Under the pieces are notes generated by a model. The model was not told where the DNA came from and ran no database searches. It saw only the letters and a program-made list of their open reading frames with translations. Of a DNA stretch of 64,000 nucleotides, positions 1 through 11,834 are shown piece by piece. The stretch lies in the NCBI RefSeq assembly GCF_028502605.1, contig NC_079237.1:310001-374000 (forward strand), written 5' to 3'. The position numbers and the translations under genes were made by a program. This stretch comes from Trichoderma breve. Taxonomy: Eukaryota > Ascomycota > Sordariomycetes > Hypocreales > Hypocreaceae. How positions within the stretch are numbered: the stretch's first letter is position 1; each line of letters begins with the position of its first letter.

Positions 1-1726
1 TCAATGTTCTTTGGTGGACATAGAGATATTGTTGGAAACTCACGCCTTTTCAAGATTAAGCAAATATTGCCAACCTTTTCAAGTTGTTATCGCCTGGTAC
101 ATTAATAGACACCCCGTTCTCTAACCATCTCTGTTGTTGCTACTTTGTCCTACTATCGCTACCTTTTTCTACTATCGCTACTTTCTTCGACTGGGAACTT
201 AAACTCCAATTGAATCGAGACGGGCGCGTGTAAATTGGTTTAATGGCTGATGGAAGGAGTGTATGCTCTTGCAAAGTTTATACCGGAACTCCCTGCGCCT
301 CGCATACTATACAGCTACTCGCACCCAAGAAGATCAAGTTCGAAATGTATGCCACATACGACATTGGCACAATTAAGGCACGGAGACAGGTGGCGGGAGT
401 GGACGACAATTTCGTCTTGGAACTGCATGACGCCCTGTGTGAGTTGCAAGATAGCGTGCGTAGACAGTGGAAATTTGTTCACAATGGGAAAGCCCTGATG
501 GTGAACCAACAAGAAATAGCCTCAGGCGGCTGGTTAGCTCTGTCAGAAAGGCACTCTTGTGGTTATGTACTAACCCCGTTCATGGACTTGTTTAATTCGC
601 TGTTACTACTATTACACTGGCATGGGACCATGCTTGGCCAATCTCAAGTTTCAGATCCAACACGGAAAGTTAGCCCATACCAGTGGTACCTAAGTTGGTA
701 TATGAGGGTCAAAACAATTCTTCAACCTCTTTCTTCAACAATCTCTGACTTCGACAACTTGCCCTGTTGCCCTGGTCCGAGTGGAAGCTAATACTAGTCG
801 CATTTGTGCCTAGTGTAGTCTGTAGCGAGGCGTGGAGTTTCCCAATTTCCCCCCGCTGATAGCTGGGTGTTATGGGGTTGTATGGAGTACTTGAAGACTC
901 ATTTGAAGCGGGGGACGACTTGCCCTTGGCGTCTGTGATGCCAAGAGAAAAAAGGGGGAAATAAGTCCTCTTGCTAATCTTTGTAGTCTCCTGCTCTTTG
1001 AGGCATATTGCAGTAGTCACCCCCAAAATGACCCAGCAACTTGAACTACTTGTATAGTTATCTACTCCATAGTATTTTGGTGTACTCACAAGTTTGTGTC
1101 CCTTCGTAATCGGATAATAAGTCGCATCTAAGTTTTAAGTGGCCAGTGCATAAGGCTGGACGAGTAATACGAGACAGGTACAGGTACGACATTCCATCTT
1201 GCTCAGAGATTATTAGCAGCCACGCTTCCGATATTGGGAACACAATTTGGCCCACTGGATCATTACCCTACCCTAGCCCGGCTAATGTGTCTTGGATCTC
1301 TGAAGAACAGGGCTAACGATGTCAACTGCGCTGGTGCAACCCGCTCAAATATCCTAGCGTGAAGACGCCACAGCCCACTCCCCTCGCTACCGGAGATTTT
1401 GTTGATTTAGGTAGTACTGGTGAAACAGAAGAGGTTCACGCGACCGATTGCGCTCAAGGGCTGTGAACTATGTAGCGGTATGTAGCAGTGGCGGTATTGT
1501 CTCAGACACAGAGTATGGATAACAGATGCTGAAAGAATATATTGTAGTGAAGCACGTACGCCAATTATTCATTAATTCCCCAATCAAAGTCTCTCCGACA
1601 TTATGGTACAAGAACAAGATGAAAAGAGAAACAAGCAAAAACCAGCCACTTGTGGCCGTACAAGATTTTAGTGCCCTGCTCTATGTTTACCCATGCATGA
1701 CTCTGATTAACGTAAAAAAAGACGGG
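1..1726. other. Intergenic region, no supported gene
   Basis: No recognisable gene. The longest ATG-initiated open frame (243-791, +, 182 codons) has no recognisable domain, no clear signal peptide and nothing like a conserved motif, so it is not called. Positions 136-190 carry two closely spaced copies of a CTACTATCGCTAC word, described separately as a dispersed repeat. Confidence 0.5.
136..190 (-). repeat. Dispersed AGAAG/GTAGCGATAGTAG repeat, copy A
   Basis: The sequence CTACTATCGCTAC occurs at about 150-162 and again at 169-181. The 20-mer at 169-188 is, in reverse complement, 19/20 identical to positions 62754-62773 inside the 29-bp tandem array at the other end of the window. It is therefore a member of that family in opposite orientation. 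No coding role is apparent. Confidence 0.5.
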
Positions 1727-3167
1727 CTAATGCTGCGGCTGCTCAATCTTCTCCTTCTCAAAATACAAGCGTGCGACGTCTAATGCCTCTTGGATGGAAA
1801 AGGCAATCCTTGTGCATTCGCAGTCGCGTGTCCAGGTGTTGTGGAAGTTGAGGTTCTTGCCCAGCTTGCTGTCCATGAGAACATGGGGAACTCCGATAAG
1901 TGTGGACAGAATGTGGCCGTGAAGACGGTCGGTGATGACGAAGCGAGCAGATCCCAGGAGTTCGAATCCGGCAATGGCCTTGGCCCAGGCACGCTGGTTT
2001 TTGCCATTCTCTCGCTTGGGTGCCGGTGTGCCGTTGGCTTCATCACGGGCCTTTGGCGGGTCGATGTCCGGCGTGTGGGTGAATTTCCAGTCGACTTTCT
2101 GGTAGGTGACCTTGCCGATGCTTCCGCCGAGGTCCATTTCGCCTTCTCCAAATTCAATATTGGACGAATCGCCATCGGAAATTTCCGCATCCTTTCGAGC
2201 GAGGATGAGAATATCGTGTCTGTAAGGTTGAAGAAGGCGATGGTCAGAATACGTCAAAAGTAATGTATGTACTAAGCCCGCGGCGCAACGGGGATAAGAT
2301 ACTCACGTCTTCTTTCCATTGACTCGGAAGTCGGATCGGTTCCCCCACATGAATGCAATGTCTGGCACGAGATGGCTGTCGATTCCCTCCGTCTTGCCAA
2401 ACGTCTTGTCGAGCCAGTCGTAGCTGGGCTGGTCGCGTGCGGCAAGCTGCAGATCTTTGTGCTTCCCAAAAGCCTCTTCGGTCGCCTTGATGCGCTCCGG
2501 GTTGGTCATGTAAACGCTCTGAGGGAATGCTCGAATAGAAACGTTGGTAAAGGTCTCAATCATCTTCATACGCGAAGGCTGGTCCTCCCAGTAGTAGTCG
2601 TTGAAGTTGCCGCCACCTGCCATGATAATGGCCGAATGAGGGCGGTGCTCTTCGAGGACTTTGCGAAATTTCCCAATGTCGCAGTCTCTGTCAACGAACC
2701 TGTATCGTGGAGAGAATAGATTAGGATGACGAATGATTCACGATTGATTCTGGCGTCGAGTCTTACCGGCATGCCTCCATCATCTCAATACCGAGCATGC
2801 TCATGAGAATCTGCTGGGCGGACCAAATGGCGGCATCGCCCTTGTTCTCTGTTTCCAGATAACCCCAGATGTTTGCATATCGAACACCCTTCAGACTCTT
2901 TGTATATGCTTGGATGAGTCGTTGTTGGAGATCGTTGACAATGTCCTCACATCCGACCGAAGGTGGTGTCGTTAGGTCATAAGAAATGTTCCTCCTGCTC
3001 TCGCCCAAAGACGCCGCAGAGCACTCCTTAGCCGGCCATATTGACGTGGAGCTAGGGAGATGTGATCTCAGGTCGGCACTCTGAGCCAGTATCACCAAGA
3101 GCAACGATATCAGAAGGGTGCCCCCAGCGATAATCGTGGCCCGGCCAAACCGATTCGCAAGAAGCAT
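1727..3167 (-). CDS. Polysaccharide pyruvyl transferase family protein, type II membrane
   Basis: Three exons on the minus strand: 3167-2767, 2699-2307 and 2219-1727, giving 428 aa. Both introns have GT/AG ends and keep the frame; intron 2 has a pyrimidine-rich acceptor. Residues about 9-29 form one hydrophobic segment after a short cytoplasmic tail, a type II (Golgi) anchor. The lumenal part has the features of the polysaccharide pyruvyl transferase fold (PF04230): an NIWGYLETENKGDAAIW block near residues 110-126, an AGGGNFNDYYW glycine-rich loop, and FVITDRLHGH at about 358-367, the family's most conserved motif. Members transfer pyruvate from PEP onto sugars or act as related glycosyltransferases. 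It is divergent from a membrane glycosyltransferase 674 bp away, which suggests a shared glycan pathway. The actual acceptor cannot be read from sequence. Confidence 0.85.
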
Positions 3168-3841
3168 GGTGAGAAGCGTGCACCGTAGCTATGCTCTTTC
3201 AATGCTGACAGTGACACCTGCGTTCGGTTGTACAGGTGTCACGGGTATGAAGGTTGTCATAAGACAAAATTCGCCTGAGATAAAACCACAGTGGGACGTG
3301 TTAAAAGCGTCGCAAATAGCGAGGCTAGCGGCAATACGCCTGGCAAAGCTGAACAAGTAGCTGGTACTTTGTTTCATTCTATTCTTGACCCATGTCTACA
3401 TGCTCGAGGCTGCCCCTAATTCTGGTTCAAAGCAGGACGGTAGTGTCAGCTACCAGGATCTGCCAGTTTATCATCCCCACCAGGCGGCCGGCTAGCCTGC
3501 TTCAGGGTTCTTGATACTAGTGACCAAGCTGGTATGACAACGTCTCCAGAGTTGGGCTCATTAAAGGAAAGGAGTGTGAGCTGCCTGGACAGCGGTAAAT
3601 ATTGATCAGCCTCCGCTATGTACACATGAGGAAAGTGGCGGCCGGGGCATGCTGGGGTTCTTGAATCAATAGAAGAGACTCCCGGATTTTAAACTATGGT
3701 CCGGGGCAATTCCTTCGTGTCAATCTTGACCTTTCCGTAACCTTTTTCCGCCTCTGGCCCTCTTCTTTTTACGTGCCACAGTGGAAGGGCATGATGTTTT
3801 TGTTTCTGTTATCTTTATGACTGTATTATTTCTAACTAAAC
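3168..3841. promoter_or_regulatory. Divergent intergenic promoter between two glycan genes
   Basis: This 674-bp gap separates the start codons of the pyruvyl transferase (-) and the membrane glycosyltransferase (+), so it must hold both promoters. It contains pyrimidine-rich stretches immediately before the + gene (3730-3840). I could not identify a specific operator. Confidence 0.5.
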
Positions 3842-5200
3842 ATGATCAAGATGGTTTTCACCGCCTACTATAGGCGATTACGCTCATTCTACCTATTCTT
3901 TATTCTTCTTGCTATTGCATTACTTTTCCTCAGCAGCCGTGAGAGTACCAGGTCTATGCTACTTGGTAAAGACTGGCAGAACCTTTTCACCACGGATGAC
4001 GACCTATTATGGTGGAATGACCGTTTCCCATGTGAGAAGCATGAGCCGATACGTATCGCTATTGTCGAGTCTGCCGGTGTCCACGATGAAGTGACGGCAG
4101 CGTTGGTATACGCATTTGGTGGACACCCGAACGCAGAGCTGAGACTCTACTTTGCCAAACAGCGCTACCAGTCTGATGTTATCGTCAACGACCTGGAGCT
4201 GGAAACGCCCATTATGTCGGTCAACAGCTCCAACTACTTCAAGAGGGACGTCGCGAATCTTCCTCCTCCCCACTTTGTTGTCTCAACGACTTGCGAACTG
4301 GACCTTGAGAAGCCAGAGTCCGTAGTAGCTCCTCTCCGACACCTTTTGTTCAACGAGACAACGCATTTGTTCTGCCTGGTACACCACGCCGACTACTGGA
4401 ACAAAGGCAAACATGTCGATGTTGTTAGAGAATGGGTCGACCGGGAGCGAGTTGATTTCATCGGCCTCAGCCAGCACACGGTTGATTATCTTCTGCAAAA
4501 ATCAGTACCCCAGTGGCAAAACTTGCAGGCAAGTGTCACGGCACGAACATTTCCCCCAATTTTCCCAGTCAACCAGACACACAACGAAACTTTGCGGGAG
4601 ATTTCACTTGCTATGCAAGGCGATTATGCTCCCGAGCGCCGAGACTACAACCGAATCTTTGGCAGCCTGGACAACGTCGTGAAGAAGATTAACGAAAGTG
4701 CTGCTACAAACAGCGAGCACGTTGATGAGACGGTCAAACTACACTTGATCGGACATGGTCCACACGTCAAGGTGCCTGAAAACATCCAGAGCAATGTTGC
4801 ATTTGACGAGGATCTTTCATATCCCGACTTTTACAGACTACTGTCACAATCATACGCAGTTATTCCTGCATTTGCATCTGACACCTACCTCGACCGCAAG
4901 GCCTCCTCTACAGTCCCCGCCTCACTTATTGCGGGAGTTCCTTTGGTGGCGAGCGAAAAGCTTCTCGCCTCCTATTCATATTTGCCGCGTGAGGCAGCCT
5001 GGCTTTCAGAGCCAGACGAAAGGGAGATGGAAACAGTCGAAAGGGTGGTTGGCGATAGGAAAGCCTTCTTGGAGAAGAAAGAGGCCGTCAAGGAGGCTGC
5101 CAAGAAAATAATGAAACAGAACCGGTTGAACGTGAGGAAGTGGATGGATGAGGATTTCCGAAAGAGTGGGATTGTCCCGGCGGATGTTGGCTCGGCATGA
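3842..5200 (+). CDS. Type II membrane glycosyltransferase-like protein
   Basis: An intronless frame of 452 aa. The N-terminus has basic residues (YYRRLR) followed by a strong hydrophobic segment at about residues 15-33, as in Golgi type II glycosyltransferases. A second ATG lies three codons in (3851). The C-terminal half looks like the donor-binding half of a GT-B enzyme: a LHLIGHGP strand, a SYPDFYRLLSQSYAVIPAF block and a SSTVPASLIAGVPLVAS block resembling the GT4-type acidic and glycine loop region. Several N-x-S/T sites (for example NETTH, NQTHN) fit a lumenal location. Its neighbours are a pyruvyl transferase (divergent) and a nucleotide-sugar transporter downstream on the same strand. 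I infer a role in extending or modifying a surface glycan; the exact family is not certain. Confidence 0.7.
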   Translation: MIKMVFTAYYRRLRSFYLFFILLAIALLFLSSRESTRSMLLGKDWQNLFTTDDDLLWWNDRFPCEKHEPIRIAIVESAGVHDEVTAALVYAFGGHPNAELRLYFAKQRYQSDVIVNDLELETPIMSVNSSNYFKRDVANLPPPHFVVSTTCELDLEKPESVVAPLRHLLFNETTHLFCLVHHADYWNKGKHVDVVREWVDRERVDFIGLSQHTVDYLLQKSVPQWQNLQASVTARTFPPIFPVNQTHNETLREISLAMQGDYAPERRDYNRIFGSLDNVVKKINESAATNSEHVDETVKLHLIGHGPHVKVPENIQSNVAFDEDLSYPDFYRLLSQSYAVIPAFASDTYLDRKASSTVPASLIAGVPLVASEKLLASYSYLPREAAWLSEPDEREMETVERVVGDRKAFLEKKEAVKEAAKKIMKQNRLNVRKWMDEDFRKSGIVPADVGSA

Positions 5201-6613
5201 TGACGGCCCTACAAGCGATTTCTACAGCATTACATTTTCGATAATTTCGGTCTTTGGGGTGGGTTTTTCTTATCATGTACGGATTACGTAGCATTTTTTG
5301 GCATTAGACTTACGAGAGATGGCCTCTCTGGTTTTTTTTTCTTTTCTTTTCTCTTCGATACTTATTTCATATGAAGCCACTTCTTCTAGCTCCGCAAAAC
5401 TATGGGAGCAGGAATAGTCTCTCTTTGGTTTTTATTCCCTCTGTATTTGCTGCAGACCCTCGTCATTATTACAAGGATAAAGCCAACAATGAGCCCTGAG
5501 TACCTGGTACAAAGAGGTCACTTGGGGTGGTATCGGAATAGGCGGCATTCGCCTTAAGAGTTGTCAAGTCTTGGCAACTATACCATCTCAACGGCTCTTC
5601 AATATACGCGGCTATGAGTGGCTGGCTGATGTTCTCTAGCTCCCTCATATTATTATTAGCGGAGTCTGCCAAGTCTTTAGCGTGATGGAGGCGACGTAAT
5701 CAGGGATTGCACCTGAGCGCCGTTGCGCGCCTACTGGTGGTACGAGTCAATGGGAGAGCTGTGCTTATTGGACCGAGTAGCAGTATCATCAGCCGCAAAT
5801 TTCTATCATCCTTGGATGTGCCTTGTTTGCTTGAACTTTGCTGCTAGTAGTAGCTCCGTGCCTGTATGTAGGGGAAAGGGGCGGCCGCGTAAGTGGATGA
5901 TCGCCGAAACGGACATTCGCAAAGTTCTCCGTTCTGAATGTCAACGCAAGCACACGGAAAATCGGATGCGTTATTAGAAGACTATTACTCGTACGGAGTC
6001 GCTCGGGAAAGTCTCATAAAATAGCCTTTTATTATACGAGTATATACTGCTAAGGCATGCCGCCTACTTGACGGTACTCATACAGTAAACCAGTACAGTA
6101 TAAATATGTCAGTTGTAGATATATCTCTATGGAATTCCATACAGTACGGCTCTTTATAAAATTACAGTACAAGCATTTTTCCGTCAACGACTTGGTGGGC
6201 CGTGTCCGATAAGATGATCCCCACTACAGAATTTACCACTCCATGCTACTGAGCCTTGTTGAGGATCTTCGTTAGCCATGGTGGTAATACTGAACTCCGT
6301 ACTCCGTATTGTCCGTAGTGCCTGTAATAATGTACTCGGATGGTGTGAGAGCCGCATGGAATAATCTTTCCTGGGCAAATCACTAGCTTGCCCCTTTACT
6401 TACTAGTGCTAGCATTTGGAAACCTGTGCATTTCCGTTGCCTACTCGTACCGTACAAGCACCTAGAGATTTTGACTCTGTAACCAAAGTGCGAAGTAGTC
6501 GTTTTGTATGTTCCTTTCGTCGTCGTGTTTACGGAATAATATTCCAGCCATTCGTTTATTCCTTTTCCAGTCACTCGCTCAGACCATTTATTACGAAATA
6601 GTATCGCTCCAAT
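5201..6613. other. Intergenic region
   Basis: No gene is supported. Just after the upstream stop lies a T-rich stretch (5331-5350). The region also holds several copies of the ACTCCGTA/TACGGAGT word (5994, 6294-6306), which recurs across this window in intergenic DNA. The last 200 bp are the promoter and 5' leader of the sugar transporter. Confidence 0.5.
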
Positions 6614-7792
6614 ATGAGTGAAGCTCCAGAGGCCCGTCCGCCGCCCTCCAGGCGCCGAATCGCCTTGGTTGTGCTCTTCCACTCGACGTGCGCCATCTTG
6701 AGTACAATCCTTTCCAAATCTGCGTTAAACGGCATCGACGCTCCCGTGACATTGCTGGCTTTCCAGACCACCGTACAAGTTGTGCTCCTCACAACCATCG
6801 GCTACTTTACAAAATGGATTACACTGTCAAGACCCGTTTCGGTATGTTCCTGTCGTGATAACTGGCACTGCTTATCTGTCCCACGATCAAGTTGCGATCA
6901 TCGTGGAACCGACGATATCGATGCTACGACGCCGCGCATTCGTGTGACAGCTACTAATATGGGATGGTACTTACTATAGGCTTGGATTGCACTTCTCCCA
7001 CTCACTGCTGCCCGACTTGTCGGCATTCTCGCAAAGACATACTGCTTGGCTTCCGTTAATGCATCGGTCTACCAAATCGCTCGAGGACTTCTACTCCCAT
7101 TCACCCTCATGCTGTCGCTTCTCGTCCTCCGACCACGCCCTTACTACCCGCCGTTGTCTCTTGGTGGATGCGCCATGGTCATGGCTGGTTTTGGCGCCGG
7201 AATGGCATCGGATTACAGCCAGATGCTTACCAGTGGCAAGGGTGTATTGCTCGGAGTCATCTCTAGTTTCACCACAGCCGTCGAGTCCGTTGTCGTCAAG
7301 CGTTTTCTTGGCAAGAGCAGCGAAGGAATGTGGCAGATGGTCTGGATGTCGAATGTCATGGCCGTTGGATTTTACATGCCGCTGCTTGTCTTGTCTGGCG
7401 AACTGGGCACTACTGCAGCTCTTTTCAGCTCGACAGCCACAGCTGAAGTGTCTGCCACTGCTCGCCAGTTCCTAGGCACAGCAGTGCTTACTGGCGTGGC
7501 CGGATTCTTGCTCACGATAGCAACCTTCATGCAAATCGAAGTCACTAGTCCAACCACTCACATGATTGTGACAGCCGCACGAGGTGTGGCCCAAAGCGCC
7601 ATCGCCGTTGTGACTCTTGGAGAGCCAATCACTGCCAATCGTGCAGGCAGCATGGCTCTCATTCTAAGTGGAAGTGCCCTATACGGTTGGGCCAAAGACC
7701 GTTATGCGCATAGCAAAAAGGGAAGCTATTTGCCCGTTGCTCAAGAGGCTCAAGAGTCTCAACTCGATACATTAAACAAAGAAGGCCGATAG
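6614..7792 (+). CDS. Nucleotide-sugar transporter (TPT/DMT superfamily)
   Basis: Two exons, 6614-6841 and 6980-7792, joined in phase 0 across a 138-nt GTATGT...TAG intron, give 346 aa. Many hydrophobic helices run throughout, about ten in total. The segment ASVNASVYQIARGLLLPFT in the middle and the late block TSPTTHMIVTAARGVAQSA are the hallmark repeat regions of triose-phosphate/nucleotide-sugar translocators, with the pattern seen in GDP-fucose/GDP-mannose type carriers. The C-terminus is a short hydrophilic cytosolic tail. Such carriers exchange a nucleotide sugar for nucleoside monophosphate across the Golgi membrane. Its position beside a membrane glycosyltransferase and a pyruvyl transferase suggests that it supplies their donor sugar. 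Substrate specificity cannot be read from sequence. Confidence 0.85.
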
Positions 7793-9103
7793 AGTCACAT
7801 AATCGCCTGCGATGTTACGCACATTCTCTAAACTTATACTATACTAGAATTTGTATATTTTACTTATACTGCATTTGTGTTGGTCAAAATTAGCGATTGG
7901 CATTTTACGAGTTCTATGCTTCGATGGAGAGGCAGCGATGTGGTGGTCTGGTATACGGTACATATGTAGATAGGGTAATAAATAGATGCGAAGCCATTTT
8001 GCCATGTTGCGTATCTTTTTATAAAAGCTATGTCGAGTAGCTCGTCGTTAGGCAGCTGGTATTATCCTAACTTCGGCCTGTATATATAACTTTTGCTCTC
8101 GCAATCCTGATACATGTACGGAGTATGGCGGAGACATAAGAGGTTCGTATTGCTATGACGTATAGCTGCTGGGAATATCTCGTATGCCGATACGGGGTAG
8201 ATCTTTAAAAATGATTGGCTTCGCTTAAAACTAGGATACTATTCCCGCTGAGGTCTGTTCCAGTTTTACGAACCAGCTCTAAGCCCTATGAATCGAGGCG
8301 CAGCACAGCATGCCACTCCATACTGATAACTTTAGATCGTATAGGGTGGGACTGCGGATTATGGATGTCAATTAACAGAAGTTTGAGATCCTGTCCTCTA
8401 CTACTACCTCCAGTCTCATTACACATAGTAACACCCTCTCAAAATCTTCTTGAAATATTAAGAGGAGGAGGATTTCAGTTACACGCTTATCCGGCCTCTT
8501 CATCGATCTGTGTTTTATGTAATGGTTATCTTGGGTATGTTGTTTTGTCCTTTCTTTCTCTTTAACTGCCCTCTATGCGACCATGCCGAAACTCGTCTTG
8601 ACATGGCACTACCCAATGAATGAACAACTATCGTAGATCTCAAAGTTTTCTTTTCTATGAGTAAAAGTATTTGTTGAAAATAGGGGCACCGACTTAGTAG
8701 AAGTAGCGGTACTTGGTTAAGCAGGGGTCAGTCTAGGTCACAGGCATAAGCAGGCGGTCTCTCCCAGTAGGCTAGAGCAATATACTATGGCCAATTGACA
8801 TACATTTCAATAGTATTATCCTAGGCCCCGATTCAGCCATGGTAGTAACAGATACTAGGTGAACGTAGCGGTAGTAGAGTCTCATCATGATATTAGCATA
8901 TACTAGACCAAAATAGCGATGGTAGAAGGCTCATAAATGCAACAAATACTCAAATAGGCATTACTTCAATGGATGAATTGTATTTCTTCTACATGTTGCT
9001 GTGACATTTGGATTGCAAGCAGTCGATGGGCTATTGGATGACCGCTCCATATTTTTGATAATTCTTTTTTGCTTCTAAACTATAGATGATTGAAGTTCCT
9101 TAT
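7793..9103. other. Intergenic region with two dispersed repeat copies
   Basis: No gene is supported. The 3' flank of the transporter is AT-rich. Two 28-29-bp units at 8852-8879 and 8900-8928 belong to the dispersed repeat family described at 62706. The stretch 8941-9103 is AT-rich 3' flank of the P450 gene. Confidence 0.45.
8852..8928 (+). repeat. Dispersed 29-bp family, two degenerate copies
   Basis: Units begin ATACTAGGTGAACGTAGCGG (8852) and ATACTAGACCAAAATAGCGA (8900) and each continues with a GGTAG trinucleotide-like tail. Aligned to the tandem units at 62706-62921 they share ATACTAG, the GTAGYR core and the 28-29-bp length, in the same orientation. Confidence 0.45.
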
Positions 9104-10853
9104 TTATAATTTCTTAAATAACACCTTTACCGTGGGGTCTGCCAAAACATTGACCTCGAACATAAAGTTCTTTGGCCGTCCCTTTACTGAATCTTCAAAT
9201 TTGATGTCATAATTTGAAAGGATGTAGGACAGGATAATCTTGATCTGGTTGCTAGCAAAAAACCGACCAGGGCATGCGTCATTGCCGAAACCGAACTGCA
9301 TGCTATCGTATGATGGACTCGCAAACTGAAACCTGTTGGTGTCTTCAGGATTCTCTCGCAGACGGTAAAATCTGAAACCGTCAAACTCATGTGGCGCGCC
9401 CCATGCAGCTGGCGTTTCATCGAGAATGTTGGTATTACACTGCACAATTGTTCCTTTAGGGATGTGAAAGCCGTTAGATAGATCAATTGGAATCATGGCT
9501 TTTCGCTGGTAAGTAGCTGTAACCTATGTTAGTCTTGACGAAAAGGTTGAATGGTTCTTAAATGAGGAAACTCACCAACAGACGGAGGACTATGTCTTTG
9601 AGACTCCTTCATGAAGCTGTCAAGCTTTCTCATCTGTGTCAAGTGCTGTTTTTGTAGAACACCGTTGGTGTCTCTGGTTACCTCTCTGATTTCTTCTCTA
9701 AGAGGTGCTATGTATTCAGGACGGGCTGCAATGTCGTACAGGGCATGAATGATAGCTAATCTGGTTGTGTGAATGGCTGCTGTTGCTGTAAGCATTTGCA
9801 AATTCGCCAATTCTTTGTAGTCAAATGACTTGTCTCCAAGCTTTTGAGCTCTCTGTTGCATCCACTGTATCATATCTTGTCGAGGCGGCTCATCAGGGTG
9901 TCTTGTTTCTGTGGCTCTCTTCTTCAACTCCGGCATCAGCAGATCAAGCGCACGCTGATGATCGCCCCTGATCCGTCTCATCTCTGGGATCCAGTATTGG
10001 GCGAATGGACGAAGCCATGGGTGCCACAGTTTTAATTTTTCACCACCAGTCATGACATCTAATGCGAATTTGGTGCTACACTCAAGCCACTCATCATTTC
10101 GGCACATTGGATAACCGACAAAGATACGAGCAGAAGCTTGGGCTACAATTCGAAGCAGTGTCTCGTGGAGATCAACTGGGGTCCATTCTGCAGCTTGTGT
10201 GAGATAGAGAAGATTATTAGCTGGACACTGAGAAGGACATACCTTCGCAAGAGGGGAATTTGGTCTTGAAGCAGTGGGCAACTTCTTGTTCCACATCCCC
10301 GACAAACAAGCCTAAGTTCCTGTTCAAATCAATCTTGATAGCTCCAAGCATCACGTCGCTTTCATGATCAATTGTGGTGTAATGGCCAAGATGACGCTAG
10401 ACTATTAGTTTAGATATATGAACTTTATGTATGAGTGCAGATATGTGACATACGTCAGCTAGAGCCTTCATTCCGCTGGCTTCATGCCGCTTAAATGGCT
10501 TCAACTCATTGGCAAATTTTCTTGGTAGAAAAAGTCTTGGGCCATCTGGTGTAAGAACTTGGAAAATGGTATTTTTGAACTATGTTGAAATAGTTGTTAG
10601 AAGTTGTGAAGCAATCTGACTTGTTGCCAGATACACTTACCTTTTCATATCCCTCTCGAAGAAGGACGTCGGCTTCTTGCACATATCGCATCTGAGAATC
10701 TTCACCAAGCGTAGGAACATTGAAGCCTTTTGGTGATTTCCGGTAACCAGAAAACAGAGCTACGAGTATGACGGCCACAGCTGTTAGGGCAGGCGATACC
10801 CACGCCAGCGTAGGGAGTGACTCCATGTCTACCAGCAACTCTGAGAGTGCCAT
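9104..10853 (-). CDS. Cytochrome P450 monooxygenase
   Basis: Five exons on the minus strand: 10853-10641, 10579-10454, 10396-10243, 10193-9576 and 9516-9104, for 507 aa, all with GT/AG introns of 49-74 nt. An N-terminal membrane anchor lies at about residues 18-36, followed by a basic stop-transfer and proline segment. The I-helix reads TAAIHTT, the His-Thr-Thr variant common in fungal CYP68-like and kaurene-oxidase-like P450s. The K-helix ExxR is ESQR, and the haem loop FGFGNDACPGRFF places the thiolate Cys at about residue 452. The enzyme is expected in the ER with a P450 reductase partner. A terpene cyclase lies 3.4 kb beyond its start, so a terpenoid substrate is a reasonable guess, not a demonstration. 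Confidence 0.92.
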
Positions 10854-11834
10854 GTCAACAGATTGACCTTCTCAGAGTAAACTGTGAAAGAAAATCGAAA
10901 CAAGCTGTCAGCACGAAGAGAGAGCACTAGACCAATATTGTAAGCTTCAGTCGTCTTATATCCTACGGTGGAAACCCCAAAAGATTGCTAGTTCCTCACA
11001 GGGGCCTGAAAAACATATATGGGACTTTGTCAATGGGGAAACAGAACATGCATGCATAAGCAGGAGGAATGTAACCTACGTTTAGGCTGTGTAAGTTGAT
11101 GTGTCCAGTTCAATCAGCCATTGAAGATGCATTGATTGGTAAACGGGCCAATGGAAAGAAAATCGGAGAGTTAATTGGCTAGCATTGGAAAAGGAATGAT
11201 AACTCACTATCGTGTTTCCCTTTTAGACTAAGCCAACAAGCTATTAATACACGAGTCAAATATGTTATCGTCAAAATATTTTCAAGAGTAGCAGGGTGTT
11301 GCTGCACGGTATTAGAGCAAAGCCAAGCAATCTGCAAGCGCTAAAAAGATCGACATGGGTAGGCGGAGTCTATGAATTACTGCACATGCTCGTAAATGCC
11401 GTTCTGTCTTACAGAGGCATTGCAACGTGACATCGCCAATTCACCATTATCTTATCACTCACACCGCAGTGTCAGCAATGAAAGACCGAGCTAAGTGAAT
11501 CGTAGGTTTCTTTCCTTGAATCCTACCTCTTTTATCAGATGAACCATCTCGTATTCAATATCGGCCGCTTTCCGATCGTGAAAAAATTGGATTCTTTTGG
11601 TCTTTGCACCATGACATGACGGTAGAGCGCGAGATGCTGCATTGGCGTGAAATCGCCACCTTCCGTCTCTGGGAGACGCGGATATGCTTCATTAGCCTTC
11701 AACATCATGTCCTTTTAAGATGGGGCGTCATCATTCCATTTTTCTCAATCCTTGCTTATCTGCTGTTGCCATACAAGGCTCTCGTGCATATTCATTTTGT
11801 CTATATCGATTCTGAGACGTGAAGAACAAGAGAA
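10854..11834. promoter_or_regulatory. Divergent promoter region of P450 and capsule-type glycosyltransferase
   Basis: The 981-bp gap separates two divergent start codons. A TATA-like stretch (ACATATATGG) lies near 11012-11021 on the P450 side. The right end, 11616-11822, is an upstream open frame of 68 codons that is in frame with the downstream glycosyltransferase; see the finding. Confidence 0.5.

Noticed and set aside
243..791. 182-codon open frame starting with ATG
   Set aside because: No recognisable domain, no conserved motif, irregular composition and no splice support; likely chance.
2303..2350. An acceptor at 2272-2273 for intron 2 of the pyruvyl transferase
   Set aside because: It would make a roughly 30-nt intron and shift the frame into a stop; the acceptor at 2220-2221 restores the frame and has a pyrimidine tract.
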